Shown piece after piece: positions 13,254 through 18,081 of a DNA stretch of 18,081 nt (positions within the stretch are counted from its first letter, which is position 1; every line of letters begins with the position of its first letter). This stretch comes from Oscillospiraceae bacterium (GTDB lineage Bacteria; Bacillota; Clostridia; Saccharofermentanales; Saccharofermentanaceae). Made by a program: the position numbers and the translations under genes. The notes beneath the pieces are model-generated. The model was given only the letters and a program-made list of their open reading frames with translations, was not told the DNA's origin and did no database searches. The stretch lies in NCBI GenBank assembly GCA_902795955.1, contig CADBNJ010000166.1:1-18081 (forward strand), given 5' to 3'.

Positions 13254-15038
13254 TTACGGGTTTACATTTATATATCTGTTCGTCTTGACATAACCTTCTG
13301 ATATATCAAGCTCATATGTACGGTTGCCTTCGCCGTCCTCTTCCACAAGGGTGAAGCCCCGGTCAGCAAAGAAATCCTTAACCATCTTATTCTTCGCCGT
13401 AGGATAGTAATGACCTACTATCGTTGAAGCACCTCTCCTGAGGCACTCGGCGGCGAACTCATCCATCATAGCACATTCCATGTCACGTTTTAAGACTCTG
13501 CAGCTCATAAGCCACAGGTCTATATCGGCGATTTTGCCGTCAATGTGCCCAAAAGCCACAGACACCACGCCGTTATCTCCGAACTTGTCGGTCAGCTTGC
13601 CGTACAGCGTCACGTATTCAGGATCTGATGCGATCTGCTCTATCTCCGCAAGCGAGCACCTTCTCGTGGTCAGATTGAACTGATTGCTCTTATTGGTAAG
13701 CTCAGCTATCCTTGCCATATACATCGGCGCGAAAGGCTTGATCTCTCCGGTCATCTCGAGTGACTTCAGATACTCGCCATAGTCGGCAAAGCTGCTCATG
13801 GTCTGCTTGCGTTCAATGTTAGCCTTGTACATCTCGTTGCGCTTCAGATCTTCGTCGGATATACCCGTAACCTCAAAGAATCCGTTGGAATCAATGACGT
13901 CGATATATGTCTCCGGGCTTCCCACCTCCGGAACAGTGGAATTCTTCACGCTGTCTCTTACTATCGCCCTCTCGGCGGGGTTATCATCGATAAAGACAAG
14001 TGAATCAACACCTATGTTGATCTCATCTGCCGTAGCCGCAAGGTTCCTGTCCTTGTTCTCCCAATTGGCTTTGATAACGAGAAAATCATCCGGGCTTAAC
14101 ACCGAGTCCGGCCTCTTAAGGCCTGCAAGTGCGTTCTCGATATCATTCTTGGAATTGACCGTAAGCAATATTCCCAGATCTTTATGGGCCTTCACATATT
14201 CCTGGAATTCGCTGTAGAGTTCCGATACGGCATCCTCCTGACCGATCTTGATATTCTCAGGGCCGTCATCACCTACTACACCGCCCCACAAAGTGTTATC
14301 GAGGTCTAACGCCAGAGCCTTCTTGTTCCTGCCGTAGACTGCCTTGATTATGTGAGACAGAGAGAATGCAAAATCAGGTATGGCAGACACTGCCATGGCA
14401 TACTTATATCTGTACCAGTCAGCAAGGTCCGCCCACTTCTTTATCCCGTAGACCGATGCCTGATAATTGGCATCATGTATGTAGAAGGACTCGTGCTCCC
14501 GGGCATATTCATAGAACTTCTGATTAAGCCTGTTCACGAAGTTGAGACGGCCGTGGATATCAGACACGTCCGAATTGCCCATGAGCCTGTAGAACGGCTG
14601 TTCCATGTTATTCTGTATGATCGTGCAGTGATACTTCCCCGCAACTGATTCCCATGCCTGCCTGAACCTGTCAAATTCTGCCTGCGCCAGTTCCTCAACG
14701 GCTTCTGCCGTATCTCTCACTGTCGGCCAGTTGTTAATGTTCCGCGAAGTGGTGTGAAAATATACCAGATCCGGATCAAAGCTGTCGAGTTCCTCATTGC
14801 CGAAGACGGCATCCTCCCAGAACTTGTTATATTCCGATTCGTAGAATACCGGCTTGATGTCATTGTCGAGCAGGAATAATTCCAGCATCAGAACTACATC
14901 GGATGTTGTGGATCCTCCGAGCACAGCTATCTTCTTCTCGATGTATTTGACATTCTCACGCGCCAGCAGCTGCTTCCTGATGGATTTCTTCTTGCGCAGG
15001 ATATGATCCGCATCAAAAGGGTATTGAAGTTCCAGCAT
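13254..15038 (-). CDS. FkbH-like HAD-IIIC protein (probable glyceryl-ACP loading enzyme)
   Basis: 594-aa cytoplasmic protein in three parts. Residues about 35-230 form an SGNH-like N-terminal domain (VLGGSTTSDVV). A HAD-IIIC domain follows with the nucleophile motif ALDLDNTLWGGVVGDDG (Asp245, Asp247) and VFIDDNPAER near 348-357. A GNAT-like C-terminal domain contains ELTNKSNQFNLTTRR. Known FkbH proteins take 1,3-bisphosphoglycerate, remove phosphate and load the glyceryl group on an ACP. The ACP gene directly downstream supports that activity here. GGAGGAG precedes the ATG. It is the first gene of the operon, with a possible promoter near 15073-15081, divergent from the priming transferase gene. 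Confidence 0.9.
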   Translation of the reverse strand: MLELQYPFDADHILRKKKSIRKQLLARENVKYIEKKIAVLGGSTTSDVVLMLELFLLDNDIKPVFYESEYNKFWEDAVFGNEELDSFDPDLVYFHTTSRNINNWPTVRDTAEAVEELAQAEFDRFRQAWESVAGKYHCTIIQNNMEQPFYRLMGNSDVSDIHGRLNFVNRLNQKFYEYAREHESFYIHDANYQASVYGIKKWADLADWYRYKYAMAVSAIPDFAFSLSHIIKAVYGRNKKALALDLDNTLWGGVVGDDGPENIKIGQEDAVSELYSEFQEYVKAHKDLGILLTVNSKNDIENALAGLKRPDSVLSPDDFLVIKANWENKDRNLAATADEINIGVDSLVFIDDNPAERAIVRDSVKNSTVPEVGSPETYIDVIDSNGFFEVTGISDEDLKRNEMYKANIERKQTMSSFADYGEYLKSLEMTGEIKPFAPMYMARIAELTNKSNQFNLTTRRCSLAEIEQIASDPEYVTLYGKLTDKFGDNGVVSVAFGHIDGKIADIDLWLMSCRVLKRDMECAMMDEFAAECLRRGASTIVGHYYPTAKNKMVKDFFADRGFTLVEEDGEGNRTYELDISEGYVKTNRYINVNP

Positions 15039-15072
15039 AACTCCTCCGGTATGTTTACTTTCTCAATTTGTT

Positions 15073-15081
15073 ATTTTATCA
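15073..15081 (-). promoter_or_regulatory. Possible extended -10 promoter of the acylation operon
   Basis: On the minus strand TG-A-TAAAAT (15081 down to 15073) resembles an extended -10 element, about 35 bases before the FkbH-like ATG. No good -35 lies at the usual distance. Confidence 0.35.
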
Positions 15082-15134
15082 CATATCACTTCAACCTGTT
15101 TTACAATACTGTCTCGATTATTGGCAAACGGTCA

Positions 15135-15143
15135 TGTTATAAT
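15135..15143 (+). promoter_or_regulatory. Extended -10 promoter of the polysaccharide initiation genes
   Basis: TG-T-TATAAT at 15135-15143 matches the extended -10 consensus. The best -35 positions are weak; TTGGCA at 15121 is only 11 bases away, too close. Transcription would start near 15150, about 43 bases before ATG 15193. Confidence 0.5.
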
Positions 15144-15192
15144 GAGCACACGTGTGAAGTTAATGATATGGTGGTCAGGGGCAGATTGAATT

Positions 15193-16578
15193 ATGGCAGA
15201 TATTAGAGGTAATTCCAGGTTTTGGCATGATGTCGCCGTCCGTTCGGTTAAGCTTCTGAACATTATCCTAATCTGCGCCCCTTTGGCATATATCTGGATC
15301 ACATATTATTCCAAGCAGGTCTATGGCGGTGAATTCAGCCCGGCAGGAACATATACCTTTGCTGTTGCCTATGTATTCCTGTACGGTCTCTTTGTACGAA
15401 TCTACGATGCTTTCCAGATAAGTCAGGTGGACAGGGCGGAATTATTCATCAGCCAGATAATTGCAATTATCCTGACAGATACGGTCTTTACCCTGCTCCT
15501 TGCCGTGCTTCTGAGATCATTCCCGGAGATGCTCAGGCTTTTATTATGCTTTATATGCCAGGTATTCCTGTCAATGATATGGTGCCTTACAGTCTCATGG
15601 TGGTATTTCAGGACATTCAGAAGAAGAACTGCCGTCATTATCTACGACAGTGTCCATAACCTCAATGAGATCGCAAAACACAAGAGATTTGATAAGAGTT
15701 TCGAGCTGATCGGGGCGTATGACATCGATGAGGTCAAGGCAGAGGGTGATGAGAGGCGCTTAAGCTGGATCATTGATAAGATCAAAGATGTGCAGGCTGT
15801 CTTCATAATGGAGATCCCCGATCACGACAGGAATGAGACCGTCAGGTATTGCGTTGAGAACGGTATCAGCTGTTACTGTGAGCCGGTAATAGGCGATATC
15901 TTCATGCGCGGCTCAAAGCAGTTTAATATGTACAACCTTCCCATATGCCTCGTCGAGAGATATAACCCGAAGCCGGAATATATGCTCTTAAAGCGCCTGA
16001 ATGATATTATCCTCTCGCTGCTCACACTCATCATTACATTCCCCATACTGCTGATAACGGCACTGGCGATAAAGATAAGCGACGGGGGACCGGTAATATA
16101 CAGACAGAAGAGGCTGACCAAAAACGGCCGGATCTTCAATATCTATAAGTTCAGGAGCATGAGGAACGATGCCGAGACAGTAACGGGAGCCGTGCTGTCC
16201 ACAGGTGCGGATGATCCCCGCGTGACGAAGGTCGGCAGGCTGATAAGGAAGCTGAGGATCGACGAGTTTCCGCAGCTCATCAACATCATCAAAGGCGATA
16301 TGTCGATCGTAGGCCCCAGGCCCGAGAGGCCCGAGATCGCCGCAGAATACGCCAAAGAACTCCCGGAATTCGATCTGAGGCTTCAGGTTAAGGCAGGACT
16401 GACAGGGTATGCACAGGTATACGGACGCTATGATTCCGACCCTTACGATAAGCTTTGTATGGACCTGCACTATATATCCAATGCCGGATTTGCAGAAGAT
16501 CTGAGAATAATACTCGTAACTCTAAAGAGGATAATCGCGAAGGAACCGGAAGCCCCGATGGAGGATAATGATGACTGA
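15193..16578 (+). CDS. Polyprenyl-phosphate sugar-1-phosphate transferase (priming glycosyltransferase)
   Basis: 461-aa WbaP/WcaJ-type enzyme that starts a lipid-linked polysaccharide by moving sugar 1-phosphate from a UDP-sugar to undecaprenyl phosphate. About four membrane helices lie between residues 19 and 137, then a nucleotide-binding-like middle domain, a re-entrant membrane helix near 270-292, and the catalytic domain with YKFRSMRNDAE, RIDEFPQLINIIKGDMS and VGPRPERPE. An in-frame stop at 15187-15189 makes ATG 15193 the first ATG start. The ribosome site is weak (AGGGG, 11 bases upstream). It heads a new + strand operon with its own promoter, and the following glycosyltransferase overlaps its 3' end. 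The sugar it primes cannot be told. Confidence 0.93.
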   Translation: MADIRGNSRFWHDVAVRSVKLLNIILICAPLAYIWITYYSKQVYGGEFSPAGTYTFAVAYVFLYGLFVRIYDAFQISQVDRAELFISQIIAIILTDTVFTLLLAVLLRSFPEMLRLLLCFICQVFLSMIWCLTVSWWYFRTFRRRTAVIIYDSVHNLNEIAKHKRFDKSFELIGAYDIDEVKAEGDERRLSWIIDKIKDVQAVFIMEIPDHDRNETVRYCVENGISCYCEPVIGDIFMRGSKQFNMYNLPICLVERYNPKPEYMLLKRLNDIILSLLTLIITFPILLITALAIKISDGGPVIYRQKRLTKNGRIFNIYKFRSMRNDAETVTGAVLSTGADDPRVTKVGRLIRKLRIDEFPQLINIIKGDMSIVGPRPERPEIAAEYAKELPEFDLRLQVKAGLTGYAQVYGRYDSDPYDKLCMDLHYISNAGFAEDLRIILVTLKRIIAKEPEAPMEDNDD

Positions 16579-17359
16579 TCCCGCCAATATAGAGATGATA
16601 AGCGTCATCCTCCCCGTATATAACGGCGCCCGTTACCTGGAAAGAGCAGTATCCTCAGTTCTCAGGCAGACATATGATAACTTCGAGCTTATCATAGTCG
16701 ATGATGCATCTGATGACGGAACGGATGAGATATGCCGCAGATTAGCCGGACAGGATAACAGGATATCTGTCACAACAAATATCCAAAACTCGGGAGTACT
16801 CATTACCAGACACCGTGCCGTTCAAAGAGCAAAAGGCGAATGGATCGCTTTCATTGATGCGGATGATAAATGGCATCCGGAGAAGCTGGATAAGCAGATC
16901 GTTCTCCGTAACAGAACGGGATGTGACCTGGTATATACTGCATCCTCCTTTGCTGATGAGAACGGCAATGATTATGACTGGATCATGCATGTTCCCGCCA
17001 ACGTCACCTACAAGAGGCTTCTTAAGCAGAACATAATCTCCAATTCCTCCGTTCTGATGAGGAGAAGCGATTACCTCTGCTATGCGCCGTCAGCTGACCT
17101 CAGCAGGGATATTCACGAAGACTACGCATGCTGGCTTCAGATGCTGAAGGCAGGGCTGACAGCCTGCGGCATCGATGAACCGCTTATAACCTACATGATC
17201 TCCAAAGGATCAAAGACCGGCAACAAGTTCAGATCCGCCTCAATGAATATGAACACCTACAAATATACCGGTCTCGGGTTCTTCGGAAGACTGTACTACG
17301 AGGCGTGCTATGCGGCAAACGGCATACTCAAGCACCGTCATTTCGTGAAGGGACGGTAG
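16571..17359 (+). CDS. GT2-family glycosyltransferase
   Basis: 262-aa GT-A glycosyltransferase acting in the cytoplasm on the growing lipid-linked repeat unit. The N-terminus reads SVILPVYNGARYLERAV, with VDDASDDGTDE near 43-53, the metal-binding DAD at 96-98, and HEDYACWLQM at about 182-191 supplying the likely catalytic base. ATG 16568 and ATG 16571 are both possible; GGAGG at 16560-16564 favours 16571 by spacing. The gene overlaps the priming transferase gene by 8 bases and ends 4 bases before the next start, so all three are probably one operon. It likely adds the second or a later sugar; donor and linkage are unknown. Confidence 0.88.
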   Translation: MTDPANIEMISVILPVYNGARYLERAVSSVLRQTYDNFELIIVDDASDDGTDEICRRLAGQDNRISVTTNIQNSGVLITRHRAVQRAKGEWIAFIDADDKWHPEKLDKQIVLRNRTGCDLVYTASSFADENGNDYDWIMHVPANVTYKRLLKQNIISNSSVLMRRSDYLCYAPSADLSRDIHEDYACWLQMLKAGLTACGIDEPLITYMISKGSKTGNKFRSASMNMNTYKYTGLGFFGRLYYEACYAANGILKHRHFVKGR

Positions 17360-17363
17360 GCAG

Positions 17364-18081
17364 ATGACTTTGAGAAGCAGCGTTAACAGATATATCTCTG
17401 AAGATGTGTTCTTCAAAGCTGTCCTGACGCTTATCATCGGCATGCCCGTGACCGAGCTGATCACCGAGGTGTTGTTCAGGATTAACGGCTCCTTCATCCC
17501 CTCCAGCATGGAACCTGTGCTTTTCTCTATGTTCGGGTTTTTGGGAACTGCTCTTACAGCCGTCTATATGTCGTTATCAGTTCCTCAGAAAAGAAGGATC
17601 CGCGTTGCAGATATATTCTATCTCACATTAGTATTGTTCATGGTCATATCGGCAGTCTTCTCCCGGAGTCCCGGTGTCTATTCGGGAGGGGATGCGAACC
17701 GGTGTGAGAATCCGCTTCACTTTCTCGCATATTACTGGCTGTTCTTTGCGGGATCGCTGATCGATGACCATAAGCGCAGAAAGAATATCCTCTTTGCCTT
17801 CATTGCTGTGGCAGTACTTGAGGGAGTATTCGCGTTCCTGCAGACATTTAACATTGAACTCAGTTACAGTTACCTGTACCGCGCCGACAGGTCTGCATAC
17901 GGGCTCACCCAGAACAGCAATTATTACGGGGCATTATCCGTCCTGTTCATAGCGTGCATATCGGGAGTATATATCTTCTCAGGACATCTTGTCACGTCCA
18001 AGGTCTTCAAATGTGCAATGCCCGTCATTGCCGCCTTCCTCTTCTACACCATGCTGGGAAGCAGAGCAAGGCTTGCCTGGG
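17364..18081 (+). CDS. O-antigen ligase/polymerase (Wzy-like) family membrane protein, 3' end cut off
   Basis: The frame from ATG 17364 stays open to the end of the window, giving 239 residues. The N-terminus has hydrophobic stretches at about 18-36, 50-72 and 84-105, then 125-139, 147-164, 186-208 and 217-233. The sequence YGLTQNSNYYGALSVLF followed by a helix and MLGSRARLAW resembles the O-antigen ligase/polymerase family (Wzy_C), whose members join lipid-linked repeats outside the membrane. It starts 4 bases after the GT2 gene stop, with only a weak ribosome site (GGTAGG). Ligase and polymerase cannot be separated by sequence alone, and the diagnostic periplasmic loop lies beyond the window. 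Confidence 0.75.
   Translation, partial: MTLRSSVNRYISEDVFFKAVLTLIIGMPVTELITEVLFRINGSFIPSSMEPVLFSMFGFLGTALTAVYMSLSVPQKRRIRVADIFYLTLVLFMVISAVFSRSPGVYSGGDANRCENPLHFLAYYWLFFAGSLIDDHKRRKNILFAFIAVAVLEGVFAFLQTFNIELSYSYLYRADRSAYGLTQNSNYYGALSVLFIACISGVYIFSGHLVTSKVFKCAMPVIAAFLFYTMLGSRARLAW

Noticed and set aside
12999..15038. Part of a polyketide or nonribosomal peptide cluster, because of FkbH and ACP
   Set aside because: No ketosynthase, acyltransferase, condensation or adenylation domain is present. The neighbours are MBOAT and polysaccharide genes.
15090..15096. Third TTCAACC, resembling the core of the 26-bp repeat
   Set aside because: Only seven bases match in a row and the rest of the repeat is absent, so chance explains it.
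15163..15189. Short leader-peptide-like ORF (8 codons with two Trp) before the priming transferase
   Set aside because: The ribosome site is poor and there is no attenuator hairpin or T-run after it. Two Trp codons by chance are not enough.
1..18081. CRISPR array, tRNA, rRNA, IS element or attachment site
   Set aside because: No regularly spaced repeats, cloverleaf-like sequences, transposase or integrase genes were recognised on either strand.

Overview
The window looks like part of a surface-polysaccharide locus from a low-to-mid-GC Gram-positive bacterium, most likely a clostridial Firmicute (Lachnospiraceae-like; taxonomy is inferred, not proven). Supporting signs are strong GGAGG-type Shine-Dalgarno sites, some GTG/TTG starts, a GtrB/GtrA/YfhO glycosylation set typical of Firmicutes, and a membrane-anchored priming glycosyltransferase. 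No rRNA, tRNA, CRISPR array, IS element or phage gene was seen.

Layout. (1) 1-87: the tail of an unidentified membrane protein, followed by a promoter-like region with a small coupled ORF. (2) 215-6113, + strand: a tight operon for a CDP-activated deoxysugar: glucose-1-phosphate cytidylyltransferase (RfbF), CDP-glucose 4,6-dehydratase (RfbG), the PLP/[2Fe-2S] 3-dehydrase (RfbH/E1), a two-subunit transketolase-like ThDP enzyme, and an NAD(P)-dependent sugar epimerase/reductase. The transketolase pair suggests a carbon branch is added to the CDP-keto-deoxysugar. (3) 6219-10444, + strand: a three-component glycosylation system (GtrB-like polyprenyl-phosphate glycosyltransferase, GtrA flippase, YfhO GT-C-type membrane protein) expected to decorate an extracellular polymer. 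(4) 15038-10451, - strand: a five-gene operon, FkbH-like HAD/acyltransferase, free-standing ACP, methylmalonyl-CoA-epimerase-like VOC protein, MBOAT O-acyltransferase and ThrH-like phosphatase. Its architecture parallels the Dlt system (activation onto a carrier, then membrane transfer), but with a glycolysis-derived three-carbon acyl group as the probable cargo. (5) 15193 to the end, + strand: polyprenyl-phosphate sugar-1-phosphate transferase (initiator), a GT2 glycosyltransferase and the start of an O-antigen ligase/polymerase-like membrane protein cut by the window edge.

How the parts could work together (inference): region 5 starts and polymerises a lipid-linked glycan; region 2 supplies an unusual CDP-sugar; region 3 adds a side-chain sugar outside the membrane; region 4 adds an acyl group to the polymer.

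Two candidates for undescribed biology stand out: the RfbFGH-transketolase-reductase cassette (a possible branched CDP-sugar pathway, with no E3 reductase in the window) and the FkbH-ACP-VOC-MBOAT-ThrH operon (a possible glyceroylation-type Dlt analogue). A near-identical 26-bp repeat lies just upstream of both region 2 and region 3. It coincides with a good sigma-A promoter match in each copy and also reads as the same short peptide in one frame.
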